64,000 nucleotides of DNA from CAWBVG01 sp963792175 (GTDB taxonomy: Bacteria > Acidobacteriota > Vicinamibacteria > Vicinamibacterales > CAVVIG01), in the NCBI GenBank assembly GCA_963792175.1, contig CAWBVG010000049.1, positions 62,001 to 126,000 of the forward strand. Direction: 5' to 3'. The stretch's first letter is position 1, and each line of letters begins with the position of its first letter. A program made the position numbers and the translations under genes. The notes beneath the pieces were generated by a model. The model ran no database searches. It saw only the letters and a program-made list of their open reading frames with translations, and was not told the DNA's origin. Shown here piece after piece: positions 1-10,086 of the stretch.

Positions 1-1
1 G

Positions 2-775
2 CTCGAGTTCGCGCAGATGCTCGAAGTCGAAGGGGGCGACCCCGAAGAGTGCATGCGGATTCTGCGGCACGAGGTCGGGCACGCCATCGACAACGCCTAT
101 GCGCTGCGGCGGCGGCCGCGGCGGCGGCGGCTGTTCGGTCACCCGGGGATCGAGTATCCCGAGTACTACACGCCCAAACCGTACAGCAAGAGCTACGTCC
201 AGCACCTCGATCACTGGTATGCGCAGAGCCACCCCGACGAGGATTTCGCCGAAACGTTCGCCGTCTGGCTCGACCCGAACTCCATGTGGGCGAGCCGCTA
301 CGCCGGCTGGCCGGCGCAGCGGAAGCTGGAGTACATGGATCGCCTGATGCGGGAGCTCGCCCGGGTGCGGCCGCGCGTCAGCTCGCAGCGGCGGATGGAT
401 CCGCTGCCACGGCTGAAGAAGACGCTCGGGGAACACTACCGGAAGAAGCGCGAACACTACGGGCTCGATCACCCGGATTTCTACGACAGCGATCTCTACA
501 ATCTGTTCTCGAACGGACCGGAGACGGCGAAGAATCCGTCGGCGGCGCGCTTCGTCCGCCGCATCCGCCGCGAAGTGCGCAGCACCGTCGCCAGCTTCAC
601 CGACAGCTATCAGTACACCATCGATCAGCTGATCGAGCGGATCATCGACCGCTGCCGCGAGCTGAATCTCAGGCTGACCGACTCGGAAGAAGCGACCAAG
701 ACCGATTTCATCGTCTTTCTGACCGTCCAAACGATGAACTACCTGCACAGCGGCCGGCATCGGGTGGCGCTATGA
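2..775 (+). CDS. Putative zinc metallopeptidase (partial, 5' end outside window)
   Basis: The frame is open to the left edge, so the start is probably upstream; the first ATG inside is at 17. An HEVGHAID motif (HExxH type) lies about 20 residues after that ATG. A later acidic segment, DEDFAETFAVWL, plausibly supplies the third zinc ligand, as in gluzincin-like peptidases. An Arg-rich stretch encoded by repeated cgg follows the active-site helix. The rest is soluble with no membrane segment. Its stop overlaps the next start (ATGA), so it is translationally coupled to an ATP-grasp ligase. The pairing suggests joint handling of a peptide or amino-acid conjugate, but the substrate is unknown. The metallopeptidase call is good; the exact family is not certain. 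Confidence 0.7.
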   Translation, partial: LEFAQMLEVEGGDPEECMRILRHEVGHAIDNAYALRRRPRRRRLFGHPGIEYPEYYTPKPYSKSYVQHLDHWYAQSHPDEDFAETFAVWLDPNSMWASRYAGWPAQRKLEYMDRLMRELARVRPRVSSQRRMDPLPRLKKTLGEHYRKKREHYGLDHPDFYDSDLYNLFSNGPETAKNPSAARFVRRIRREVRSTVASFTDSYQYTIDQLIERIIDRCRELNLRLTDSEEATKTDFIVFLTVQTMNYLHSGRHRVAL

Positions 776-1806
776 GCGGGAACAAGCTGCGCGTGGTCGC
801 GCTGGTGCACCGGCACCTCATTCCACCGGAGAAAGTCGAAGAGGGCACCGACATCACCGCCGGAGCCGTGGCGGACCGAGTACGACGTCATCTCGACGCT
901 CAGCGCGATGGGGCACGAGGTGAAGACGCTGCCGGTGCACGACGACCTCGGCGAGATCCGGCGTCTCGTCACCGAGTGGAAGCCGCACATCGCGTTCAAC
1001 CTGCTCGAAGGCTTCGACGACATCACGATCTTCGATCAGAACGTCGTCTCGCACCTCGAGCTGCTGAAACTGCCGTACACCGGCTGCAATCCGCGCGGGC
1101 TGCTGCATGGCGCGCGACAAATCGCTGTCGAAGAAGCTGCTCGCCTACCACCGCATCGCCGTGCCGGAGTTCGAGGTCTTCCGCATCGGGCGCCCGATCC
1201 GCCGGCCGAAGCGCCTGCCGTTTCCGCTGATCGTGAAATCGCTGACGCAGGAAGCGTCGATCGGCATCTCCCAGGCGTCCGTCGTCGACAGCGACGAGAA
1301 GCTCAAGGAGCGCGTCGCCTTCATCCACGAAAGCATCGGCACCGCGGCCATCGTCGAGCAGTACATCGAAGGCCGCGAGATCTACGTCGGCATTCTCGGC
1401 AATCAGGCGCTGCAGGCGATGCCGGTCTGGGAGCTGTTCTTCACCAACATGCCCGACGGCGCCAAGCGGATTGCGACCGACCGCGTGAAGTGGAGCGTGA
1501 AGTATCAGAAGAAATACGGGATCGACAGCGGGCCGGCGCGCGACCTGCCCGAGGCCCAGGCCGACAGCCATCCAGCACCTGTGCAAGCGCGCCTTCCGCG
1601 CGCTCGAGTTGAGCGGCTACGCGCGCATCGATCTGCGACTCGAGGAAAACGGGAACGTCTGGGTGCTCGAGGCGAATCCGAACCCGCAGATTGCGAAGGG
1701 CGAGGACTTCGCGGCGTCAGCCGAGAAAATCGGCCTGAGCTACGAAACGGTGCTGCAGCGGATCATCAACCTTGGATTGCGGTGGCAGCCCGAGAGTTTC
1801 GCGTGA
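772..1806 (+). CDS. D-alanine-D-alanine ligase-like ATP-grasp protein (three frame breaks)
   Basis: Starts at the ATG overlapping the metallopeptidase stop. Translation follows three successive frames, broken near 873, 1105 and 1568; removing one base at each (for example the doubled C in gacCgag at 873) restores one product of about 344 residues. Visible family features are the N-terminal segment with HLELLKLPYTGCNPRGL, the ATP-binding stretch LPFPLIVKSL, EQYIEGREIYVGI, and the C-terminal metal-binding ATP-grasp motif WVLEANPNPQIA. It resembles Ddl-type ligases that join amino acids by an acyl-phosphate. Because it is coupled to a peptidase rather than to mur genes, a substrate other than D-Ala-D-Ala is possible. 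The breaks are probably sequence errors. Confidence 0.75.
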
Positions 1807-2062
1807 GCAGCCACACGCAGACGCCGATCACGATGAACGGCGCCAGCGGGATCAGGAGGGCGAACGTCACGGCGACCAGCGCGATCGCCACGCCGATGAA
1901 ACCGGTCACGATCGCGATCGGCAGCATGAAGAGCGCGAACGCCGCCTTCAGGATCAGCCGCAGGATGATGAACGGAAGAAAGAGAATCGTGAAGGGCAGG
2001 AAGATGAGCCCGAACAGGAGGCAAAAGAACAGGCGAAACGGCAGCGTGAGCAGGTAGAACAC
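1766..2062 (-). CDS. Small hydrophobic membrane protein
   Basis: A 98-residue protein that is hydrophobic for nearly its whole length, with three or four probable membrane helices rich in Phe, Leu and Ile and no charged domain. Its 3' end overlaps the last 41 bases of the convergent ATP-grasp gene. It follows the rpoZ/small-membrane-protein pair on the same strand after a 40-base gap. I recognise no family. The strong membrane character on one strand, against Arg/Asp-rich low-complexity readings on the other, makes it more likely real than its shadow frames. Confidence 0.5.
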   Translation of the reverse strand: MFYLLTLPFRLFFCLLFGLIFLPFTILFLPFIILRLILKAAFALFMLPIAIVTGFIGVAIALVAVTFALLIPLAPFIVIGVCVWLLTRNSRAATAIQG

Positions 2063-2102
2063 CGCGCAGCCTCCATCTGGCAGGCGCTGGGCCGGCCAGT
2101 CT

Positions 2103-2375
2103 TCAGGATCTACGCGCGGCGGCTTCGAGAAGTTCCGGGGCTTTCAGTTGATCCGCCGGCCCGCGCGGCGCGGTCGGGGCCAGGTAGGCCATCGGCTGGT
2201 GCGTGATGCGCTCGTCGAGGCTCTTGACCACCGCGGCGGCGCCGCCGGCTGTCTTCTTCGTCTTCGTGAACCCGACGACGACGCAGAAGCCGATGAACAG
2301 CACCAGCACGAATACCGTGCTCGCGCCGAGCCCCTGGAGGGCGCCAATCGCGATCTGCAGCGCGTCGCCGCTCAT
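2103..2375 (-). CDS. Single-pass membrane protein of unknown function
   Basis: A 90-residue protein. One membrane helix (about residues 12-38, GASTVFVLVLFIGFCVVVGF) is followed by a Lys/Thr-rich cytoplasmic turn and a soluble tail, DERITHQPMAYLAP. The ATG overlaps the rpoZ stop (TCAT on the plus strand), indicating translational coupling. The topology loosely recalls small OadG-like gamma subunits, but no decarboxylase partners are near and I would not assign that name. Confidence 0.55.
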   Translation of the reverse strand: MSGDALQIAIGALQGLGASTVFVLVLFIGFCVVVGFTKTKKTAGGAAAVVKSLDERITHQPMAYLAPTAPRGPADQLKAPELLEAAARRS

Positions 2376-2642
2376 TCCGCCGCCTCCGGCGCCGGGCGGC
2401 TGGGCGGCACGTCGTAGTACACGAGGCCGCGCCGGACCTCTTCCATCGCGACGCGTTCGGCCTTGTGATGCTGCGGAACCTCGTCCTCGAGGCGCGGCGC
2501 GGGCCCCCTTGCGCAACTGCTTGGCCCGCAAGGCCGCGACGTCGACGAACAGGAACCGGCTTTCGATCGGCGGCAGCGGTTCGGGCGGAACCTTCGGCGG
2601 CTCGATCTGGGGCTCTTCGACGGGTTGAAGGGTGTCTTCCAT
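2372..2642 (-). CDS. rpoZ: DNA-directed RNA polymerase omega subunit (one frame break)
   Basis: The start is the ATG at 2642 (MEDTLQPVEEP). The first frame gives SRFLFVDVAALRAKQLRKGA, matching the omega pattern of a hydrophobic stretch followed by RAxQLxxGA. The frame then breaks near 2512, where one extra C (minus strand G) lies in a GC run. The second frame continues PRLEDEVPQHHKAERVAMEEVRRGLVYY, the usual omega C-terminal region. The repaired product is about 90 residues, normal for the family. Omega stabilises RNA polymerase assembly. The acidic Pro-rich N-terminal extension (PEPLPP) is unusual. Since rpoZ is conserved, the break is more likely a sequence error than decay. Confidence 0.75.
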
Positions 2643-2667
2643 GTCGACATACACAGTAACACGCGGC

Positions 2668-2757
2668 CTGGACGGGCTGGAAGGGCGGGAACGGCAGGAC
2701 AGGCGGGATGGACTGAATCCCCTCCTGCCTATCCAGCCCGTCCGGCCTATCTTGCCT
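2668..2757. repeat. Periodic inverted element R1 (9-bp words)
   Basis: Left arm: five consecutive 9-mers of the type ctggacggg / ctggaaggg / cgggaacgg. Right arm from 2721: reverse-complement words of the type cctgcctat / ccagcccgt. It fills the rpoZ-hsp20 junction and could fold into an imperfect hairpin. Confidence 0.8.
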
Positions 2758-2768
2758 CCGAATGTCTC

Positions 2769-3158
2769 CTAAGCCGCGACGTCGACCTTGATCGTCCGCG
2801 GTTTCGCTTCCTCACGCAGCGGCAGCCGCACGGTCAGGACGCCGTTCTTGTACTCGGCCGCCACGCGGTTCGGAGTCGACGGTCTGCGGCAGCGAGAACG
2901 ACCGGCTGAACGTGCCGTAGCGCCGCTCGAGGTGGTGATACTGCTCTTCCTTCACCTCGTCGACAGCTTCTTCTCGCCCTTGACCGTCAGCACGAAGTTC
3001 TCGACGGTGATGTCGATGTCCTCGCGCGACATGTCGGGCAGCTCGGCCTTCAGCACGAGCTCGTGATCGCCGGTCTGAAAGATATCGACGGGCGGCATCC
3101 ACGTATTCGGCGCCGTGAAGCCAAAATCGCGAAATGGATCCCAACGCACGATAGTCAT
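2769..3158 (-). CDS. Hsp20/alpha-crystallin small heat-shock protein (two frame breaks)
   Basis: The start is ATG at 3158, with a strong ribosome site (GAGGAGG on the minus strand, 3160-3170). The N-terminus MTIVRWDPFRDF is typical of bacterial Hsp20. The alpha-crystallin domain runs from the PPVDIF segment through LKAELPDMSREDIDI to RRYGTFSRSFSLP and the final LTVRLP strand. Frames change near 2958 (one base missing or two extra) and near 2876 (one extra G); repaired, the protein is about 130 residues and ends VDVAA. It acts as an ATP-independent holdase, and its place just downstream of dnaK fits transfer of clients to DnaK. The stop at 2769 was chosen from the conserved tail, not the longest open frame. 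Confidence 0.85.
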
Positions 3159-3159
3159 A

Positions 3160-3170
3160 CTTCCTCCTCA
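3160..3170 (-). promoter_or_regulatory. Strong Shine-Dalgarno of hsp20
   Basis: On the minus strand GAGGAGG precedes the hsp20 ATG at normal spacing and fixes that start. The repeat element R2 begins immediately upstream of it. Confidence 0.7.
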
Positions 3171-3174
3171 GTCT

Positions 3175-3238
3175 TGTAGGTCAGGTGGGTCAGGTGGGCC
3201 AGTGGGTTCTATCCTGCCCACTGCCTACCCGACCCATC
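3175..3238. repeat. Periodic inverted element R2 (9-bp words)
   Basis: Left arm of ggtgggtca / ggtgggcca words, right arm of cctgcccac / tgcctaccc words, about 64 bp. It fills the short gap between the dnaK stop and the hsp20 ribosome site. Confidence 0.75.
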
Positions 3239-3249
3239 CGGCTGGTTGA

Positions 3250-5152
<1,903 letters not shown>

Positions 5153-5195
5153 CAGTTGAGTCCTCTTTCTTGTGGGAGCGTTCGTGTTGAAAGGG

Positions 5196-5224
5196 AGTAT
5201 AGCGATAGCATGAGTGTATGTCAA
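5196..5224 (-). promoter_or_regulatory. Sigma-70-type promoter of dnaK
   Basis: On the minus strand TTGACA (5219-5224) is followed after exactly 17 bases by TATACT (5196-5201), a near-consensus promoter. The start codon lies about 44 bases beyond the -10 box, and the region is AT-rich against a GC-rich background. Confidence 0.75.
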
Positions 5225-5252
5225 GCAGTAAATATGATTCTATAACACTCAT
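5210..5252. promoter_or_regulatory. Candidate heat-shock operator (8-bp inverted repeat)
   Basis: ATGAGTGT (5210-5217) and ACACTCAT (5245-5252) form a perfect inverted repeat with a 27-base spacer. The first arm lies in the spacer of the dnaK promoter. The second lies just upstream of TATAAG (5260-5265), a possible -10 for the divergent hsp20. It is neither CIRCE (TTAGCACTC/GAGTGCTAA) nor HAIR (CTTGAGT/ACTCAAG). The regulator is unknown. Confidence 0.5.
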
Positions 5253-5308
5253 ATCTAACTATAAGGCCCGGCTGGAACCAACCCGAAGGCCTGTGCGATG
5301 ATGCGACC

Positions 5309-5770
5309 ATGCGCCATCGGATTCACGCGATCGCAATCCCCTCTGAGGTCGGCGATTTCGCGGACGAGGTCCGGCAGGTCTTCCTGGAGCTCGGCCGGGC
5401 ATTCGGGCGGGAGTTTCTTTCCGGGGAATGCACGCCCCCGGTCGACGTCTACGAAACAGACGAGGCCGTCGAAATCGTGGTTGATGTGCCGGGCGTCGAC
5501 GCGTCGGCCGTCCGCCTGATCGCCAAGAACGAGACCCTCCTCATCGTCGGCGACAAATCGACGCGCCGGGCACGCAGCGAGTCCAGCTTCCACCTGGTGG
5601 AGCGCGGCTTCGGCCGCTTCGCGCGCGCAGTTCGCCTCGGACCCGCGTGCGACCCTTCCAAGGCGACGGCGCGGTTGATCAGCGGCGAATTGCGCATCGC
5701 CGTGCCGAAGATCGCCGAGCGTCGCGGGAAGCCGATCGAGATCAGCGTCGCCGGCGCGGCCAATGGCTAA
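5309..5770 (+). CDS. Hsp20/alpha-crystallin family protein, divergent from dnaK
   Basis: 153 residues from ATG 5309. The alpha-crystallin domain starts at CTPPVDVYETDEAVEIVVDVPG, continues through VERGFGRFARAVRLG, and ends with the paired strands ELRIAVPKI. The charged N-terminal region (DEVRQVFLELGRAFGREF) resembles other short bacterial Hsp20 proteins. It is not a close copy of the hsp20 downstream of dnaK, so it is a separate paralogue. It is transcribed away from dnaK across a 156-base AT-rich intergenic region holding an inverted repeat, which suggests shared heat-shock control. No frame break is needed. Confidence 0.85.
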   Translation: MRHRIHAIAIPSEVGDFADEVRQVFLELGRAFGREFLSGECTPPVDVYETDEAVEIVVDVPGVDASAVRLIAKNETLLIVGDKSTRRARSESSFHLVERGFGRFARAVRLGPACDPSKATARLISGELRIAVPKIAERRGKPIEISVAGAANG

Positions 5771-5785
5771 GATGAACGACTAGCC

Positions 5786-6616
5786 ATGCTGCGCCTGCTG
5801 TTCATCGGCGACATCGTCGGTCGTCCGGGCCGCGAGCTCGTGCGGCAGGGGCTCGCCGGCCTTGTCGAGTACCACAGCATCGATTTCGTCATCGCCAACG
5901 CGGAGAACGCCGCGGCGGGGTTCGGGATCACCCGCGAGATCGGCGATCAGCTGCTCGACTGGGGCATCGAGGTGATGACCTCGGGCAATCACATCTGGGA
6001 CAAGAAGGAAGCGCTCGATTACATCGGCGCAGAGCCTCGTCTCCTCCGGCCGGCGAACTACCCTGCCGGAGCGCCCGGCAAGGGCAGCTACCTCGCGCGC
6101 ACACGCAGCGGCGCAACCGTGGGCGTCGTCAACGTGATGGGTCGCGTGTTCATGCTCAACATCGACGACCCGTTCGTCGTGGTCAAGCAGGAGATCGAAC
6201 GCCTTCGCGAACGGGCGCGGATCATCTTCGTCGATTTCCACGCGGAAGCCACGTCGGAAAAGATTGCCATGGGATGGCATCTCGACGGCCTCGTCACCGC
6301 CGTCGTCGGCACGCATACGCACGTCCAGACCGCAGACGATCGTCTGCTGCCGAAAGGCACTGCCTACCTCACGGACGTCGGCATGACCGGCCCGCACGAT
6401 TCGATCATCGGCGTCGAGGTAGAGGCGGCGCTCGGCCGATTCCTCACGGCGTTGCCTCAGAAGTTCGAGACCGCGACCGGCAACCCGCGTCTCAACGCGG
6501 TGATCATCGAGGCCGACGAGCAGACCGGCCGTGCGACCGATATCGAGCGTCTCAGCTACAGCGCCGACGAGCTCCGGGACCTTTCAGATGTCGGATCTGT
6601 TCGATCTACCGTTTGA
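5786..6616 (+). CDS. YmdB-family metallophosphoesterase (cyclic nucleotide phosphodiesterase type)
   Basis: 276 residues. All di-metal phosphoesterase motifs of the TIGR00282/YmdB family are visible: FIGDIVGRPG at the N-terminus, NAENAAAGFG near residue 38, TSGNHIWDKKE near 65, VDFHAEATSEK near 150, and GTHTHVQTADD near 178. Family members hydrolyse 2',3'-cyclic nucleotides, and in Bacillus ymdB lies beside rny. Here the next gene is xseA, which overlaps the last 29 bases. It begins 15 bases after hsp20 and may share its transcript. Intact. Confidence 0.9.
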   Translation: MLRLLFIGDIVGRPGRELVRQGLAGLVEYHSIDFVIANAENAAAGFGITREIGDQLLDWGIEVMTSGNHIWDKKEALDYIGAEPRLLRPANYPAGAPGKGSYLARTRSGATVGVVNVMGRVFMLNIDDPFVVVKQEIERLRERARIIFVDFHAEATSEKIAMGWHLDGLVTAVVGTHTHVQTADDRLLPKGTAYLTDVGMTGPHDSIIGVEVEAALGRFLTALPQKFETATGNPRLNAVIIEADEQTGRATDIERLSYSADELRDLSDVGSVRSTV

Positions 6617-8030
6617 GGACGAGCCTCCAGCACCCGAGGCGGCTAGCCCCGAGCCCCTAGCCCCTAGTGCGCGTCGGGTCTTCACCGTCACCGAGCTGAC
6701 CGTTCGCGTTCGCGATCTGCTCGAAGAGCAGTTCTTCGAGATCTGGGTCGAGGGCGAGCTGTCGAACTGCAAGGTCTGGAACACCGGCCATCTGTACTTC
6801 TCACTGAAGGACTCCGCGTCGCAATTGCGCGGGTTCATGTTCCGGTCGTCGCTGCGCTATCTGAAGTTCAAGCCCGGCGACGGTCTTCGTGTCATTGCGC
6901 GCGGCAAGCTCTCGGTGTACGAGCCGAAAGGCGAATACCAGTTCGTCTGCGAGCACCTCGAGCCGCACGGCCTCGGCGCGCGGCAACTCGCGTTCGACCA
7001 GCTCAAGAAACGCCTGCAGCAGGAAGGGCTGTTCGATGCCGCCCGGAAGCGGCCGCTGCCGGCGCTGCCGCGCAAGATCGGGATCGTCACGTCTCTCGAC
7101 GGCGCCGCGATTCGCGACATCATCAAGGTATTGAGGCGTCGCTATGCGAACGTGCACCTCGTGATCAGCCCGGCGCGGGTCCAGGGCGAGGATGCCGCGC
7201 CGGAGATTGCGCGCAGCCTCCGGCAGATCGCACGCGTCCCGGGGGTCGACGTGGTCATCGTCGGCCGTGGCGGCGGCTCTCTCGAGGATCTTTGGGCATT
7301 CAACGAGGAATCGGTGGCTCGCGCGATCGCGCGGGTGCCGGTGCCGGTCATTTCCGCGGTTGGCCACGAAACCGACGTGACCATTGCCGATTTCGTGGCG
7401 GACGTGCGTGCGCCGACACCCTCGGCCGCCGCCGAACTGGTCGTCGCGGCGAAGATGGAGTTCAGCAGCCGGATCGATCGGCTGCGAGATCGTCTCGGCG
7501 CCGGAGCCCGCGGACACCTGCAGCGCCTGAGCCGGCGCATCCACGTCGCCGCGGGGCGGCCCGCGTTCGCCGGCTTTCCCACGCGGCTGGCGATGCGCGG
7601 ACGGCACGCCGCGGAGCTGTCGCACGTGCTGGCGCGCTTGATGCGCGCCGGCATCGCCGTCCGCGAGCGCCGCTGTCAGCAGCTGGATCGCCAGCTCGGC
7701 ACGTTCGATCTCGGCCGGCGGCTCGAAGGCATCCGCACGCGCCTGGTTGGCGCGGATGGCCGTCTCAGCGCGGCGGCGCGGCGGCGCCAGCATCGCGCCG
7801 GCGCCCAACTCGGACACGTCGCCGGACGGCTGGACGCCCTCAACCCGCTGGCGGTGCTCGGTCGCGGGTACGCGGTGGCGTGGAACGAGGACAAGTCGCG
7901 CGTCCTTCGGGACGTGTCATCGGTGACGCGGGGCGACATCGTCAAAGTCACGCTGGCCAATGGCGAGTTGGACTGCGAGGTCCGCTCCACCGCGGAATCG
8001 ACACCATGGACACCACGGACACAAAGGTAA
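6588..8030 (+). CDS. xseA: Exodeoxyribonuclease VII large subunit
   Basis: The start was chosen at ATG 6588 (MSDLFDLPFEDEPP), inside the end of ymdB, because the OB-fold FTVTELTVRVRDLLEEQFFEIWVEGELSN begins about 30 residues later as usual. The catalytic core contains GRGGGSLEDLWAFNEE and HETDVTIADFVADVRAPTPS. The coiled-coil C-terminal half ends in the conserved LNPLAVLGRGYAV segment. About 480 residues. Residues near 19-29 (AASPEPLAPSA) are encoded by a period-7 repeat, and the last dozen (TPWTPRTQR) by a period-9 repeat, so repeats flank the core on both sides. With XseB it degrades single-stranded DNA. Confidence 0.95.
   Translation: MSDLFDLPFEDEPPAPEAASPEPLAPSARRVFTVTELTVRVRDLLEEQFFEIWVEGELSNCKVWNTGHLYFSLKDSASQLRGFMFRSSLRYLKFKPGDGLRVIARGKLSVYEPKGEYQFVCEHLEPHGLGARQLAFDQLKKRLQQEGLFDAARKRPLPALPRKIGIVTSLDGAAIRDIIKVLRRRYANVHLVISPARVQGEDAAPEIARSLRQIARVPGVDVVIVGRGGGSLEDLWAFNEESVARAIARVPVPVISAVGHETDVTIADFVADVRAPTPSAAAELVVAAKMEFSSRIDRLRDRLGAGARGHLQRLSRRIHVAAGRPAFAGFPTRLAMRGRHAAELSHVLARLMRAGIAVRERRCQQLDRQLGTFDLGRRLEGIRTRLVGADGRLSAAARRRQHRAGAQLGHVAGRLDALNPLAVLGRGYAVAWNEDKSRVLRDVSSVTRGDIVKVTLANGELDCEVRSTAESTPWTPRTQR
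6640..6668. repeat. Short gggctag-family element R4 inside xseA
   Basis: Four 7-bp words of the type gctagcc / ccgagcc / cctagcc within the N-terminal linker of XseA. Same family as the elements at 15638, 21434, 39108, 55196 and 61124. Confidence 0.7.
8000..8027. repeat. Short period-9 element R5 at the xseA 3' end
   Basis: Three 9-mers, gacaccatg / gacaccacg / gacacaaag, forming the last codons of xseA just ahead of xseB. Confidence 0.6.
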
Positions 8031-8047
8031 ATACTCCACCTCGAGAT

Positions 8048-8293
8048 ATGCCCGACACGTCCATCAAGGACTTCGAAGCCGCGATCGCCGAGCTCGAGTC
8101 GATTGTGAAGAAACTCGAGGAAGGCGAGCTGCCGCTCGAGCAGTCGCTGGAGCTGTACGAGCGCGGCATGAAACTGTCGCGGTTCTGCCATTCGCGCCTC
8201 GAGGAGGCCGAACGGCGGATCGAAGTCCTGAACGAACGCGGCGAGCTGAAGCCTGCGCCCGCGTCGCTCGGGTCGGACACGCCCGAACGCTGA
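8048..8293 (+). CDS. xseB: Exodeoxyribonuclease VII small subunit
   Basis: 81 residues from ATG 8048. The pattern FEAAIAELESIVKKLEEGELPLEQSLELYERGMKL is characteristic of XseB: two helices with a conserved LE.GELPLE turn. It follows xseA after 17 bases and precedes the prenyl synthase by 3 bases, the common xseA-xseB-ispA order. The small subunit binds in several copies to the XseA coiled coil. Intact. Confidence 0.95.
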   Translation: MPDTSIKDFEAAIAELESIVKKLEEGELPLEQSLELYERGMKLSRFCHSRLEEAERRIEVLNERGELKPAPASLGSDTPER

Positions 8294-8296
8294 CCC

Positions 8297-9272
8297 GTGG
8301 CTCGCCAGTCGCTCGACGAGTTTCTGACACACGCGCGCAGCCTGGTCGACGCCGCGCTCGACCGCCACCTTCCCGTGCCGCCAGCCTGCCCCGCGATTGT
8401 CGCGGATGCCATGCGCTACAGCGTCTTCGCCGGCGGCAAACGGCTCCGGCCGATGCTGACGCTCGCGGCCGCCGATGCCATCGCCCGGCGCGGGCCCGAT
8501 CCGGAGCCCGGCGCGCAGAGTGGAGCGCCAATCAGCGGGTGGGCATTCGATCTGTCGTTGCCGGCCGCGTGCGCCATCGAGTTGATCCACACCTACTCGC
8601 TGATTCACGACGATCTCCCCGGCCATGGACGATGACACGCTGCGGCGGGGACGGCCGACGCTGCACGTGGTGTACGGCGAAGGCATTGCGATACTCGCCG
8701 GCGACGGCCTGCAGGCCGAAGCGTTCGCGCTGCTGGCGCGCGAACCGGCGACCGACGAGCCGGCGATCGTGGGCCGCAAGCTGCGCGTCGTGAGGATCGT
8801 CGGCGACGCCGCCGGCGCGGCGGGCATGGTCGGCGGTCAGGCGATCGACCTGCAGGCGGCAGGTCAGGTGCCAGGACACGGCCTGACGCTCGACGCCGAC
8901 GGCCTCCGCACGATGCACGCGCGCAAGACCGGCGCGATCATCCGCGCGTCCGTCGCCTGCGGCGCGATCATGGCGGGCGCCGACGATGGGCTGGTCACGG
9001 CGCTCGACCAGTATGCGAGCGACGTCGGACTCGCCTTCCAAATCGTCGACGACATCCTCGACGTGGAGGGCGATGCCTCGTCGCTCGGCAAGACGGCAGG
9101 CAAAGACGCCGCGGGCGACAAGCCGACCTACCCGGCGCTGTTCGGCCTCGATCGCTCGCGCGCGCTGGCCGCCGAATGCCTGTCGCGGGCGCATCAGACG
9201 CTCGCCGCGGCGAAGCTGACCGACGGACACCTTGGCGCGATCGCGGAGTGGGTCGTGACGCGGAAGAGCTAA
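8297..9272 (+). CDS. ispA: Polyprenyl (farnesyl/geranylgeranyl) diphosphate synthase (one frame break)
   Basis: GTG start at 8297, three bases after xseB. The N-terminal half contains YSVFAGGKRLRPML. The first aspartate-rich motif is split: the frame reads HDDLPG and then must shift near 8621, after which MDDDTLRRGRPTLH continues. Dropping one G of a doubled G restores DDLPAMDDD. The second aspartate-rich motif is FQIVDDILDVEGD. About 324 residues after repair, normal for ispA, which condenses isopentenyl and allylic diphosphates for quinone and undecaprenyl precursors. Because the break falls inside a catalytic motif of an essential gene, a sequence error is much more likely than a mutation. 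Chain length cannot be settled by eye. Confidence 0.88.
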
Positions 9273-9288
9273 CTCGATGCGGGTATCA

Positions 9289-9343
9289 ACAAGGACACAA
9301 GGCAAGGTCAGTTACCTTCGTGTCCTTGGTGTCCTTTGTGTTC
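9289..9343. repeat. Periodic inverted element R6 (9-bp cctttgtgt words)
   Basis: Left arm aaggacacaaggcaagg; right arm ccttcgtgt / ccttggtgt / cctttgtgt. It fills the ispA-tlyA junction and ends 7 bases before the tlyA start. Confidence 0.8.
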
Positions 9344-9350
9344 GATCCAA

Positions 9351-10086
9351 GTGGCTAGCAGCAAGACGCGGCTTGATGATCGCGCTGATCGATCGCGGGC
9401 TGGCGCCGTCGCGGGAACGGGCGCGCGCGTTGATTCTTGCCGGGCAGGTCACGGTCGATGGCCAGGTGATCGACAAGGCCGGCGCGGCGATCGCACTCGA
9501 CGCGCGCGTCGCGCTGGTCACGCCCGATCACCCGTATGTCGGCCGGGGCGGCGTCAAGCTCGCGCACGCGCTCGACGTCTTCCACATCGATCCGTCGGGC
9601 CGCCGGGCGCTCGATGTCGGCGCGTCGACGGGCGGCTTCACCGACGTGCTGTTGCAGCGCGGCGCCGCGAGCGTCATCGCGCTCGACGTCGGACGCGGCC
9701 AGCTGGATTGGCGGCTGCGCACCGACGCCCGCGTCATCGTCCGCGAGGGTGTCAACGCGCGCGCCCTCACCAGCGACGATGTGCCGCACGCCGTCGGCGT
9801 GGTGACGATCGACGTGGCGTTCATCTCGCTGCGACTGATTCTGCCGTCGCTGCCGCCGTTTCTGGAGGAGGGCGCCGACGTCGTGGCTCTCGTGAAACCG
9901 CAATTCGAGGCTGGACGCGATGAAGTCGGGAAACACGGACTGGTCACGGATCCCAGCGTGCACGAGGCCGTGCTGGCGCGCGTCACCGACGCCGCCGGCG
10001 CCGCCGGATTCCGGCGTATGGGCATGACGCCCTCGCCGATCACCGGCGCCACCGGCAATCAGGAATTCTTCCTGCACCTGCGATGA
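9351..10086 (+). CDS. tlyA: TlyA-type rRNA 2'-O-methyltransferase (one frame break near the start)
   Basis: The start was chosen at GTG 9351 (translating ASSKTRLD), because the S4 RNA-binding domain of TlyA begins with R-L-D. One base must then be dropped near 9377 to enter the frame ALIDRGLAPSRERARALILAG. The methyltransferase domain follows: HPYVGRGGVKLAHAL, the SAM motif DVGASTGGFTDVLLQRGA, DVGRGQLDW, and the catalytic-Lys region VALVKPQFE. About 244 residues. TlyA methylates 16S and 23S rRNA and contributes to capreomycin sensitivity in mycobacteria. A start at ATG 9376 would lose the beginning of the S4 domain. Its end overlaps panE (ATGA). Confidence 0.88.

Noticed and set aside
772..1806. 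Programmed ribosomal frameshifting in the ATP-grasp gene and others.
   Set aside because: Breaks occur in dozens of unrelated genes at different contexts, lack slippery heptamers with downstream structures, and differ in position from known programmed sites.
5210..5252. CIRCE or HAIR operator upstream of dnaK.
   Set aside because: The arms ATGAGTGT/ACACTCAT and the 27-base spacing do not match TTAGCACTC-N9-GAGTGCTAA or CTTGAGT-N7-ACTCAAG.
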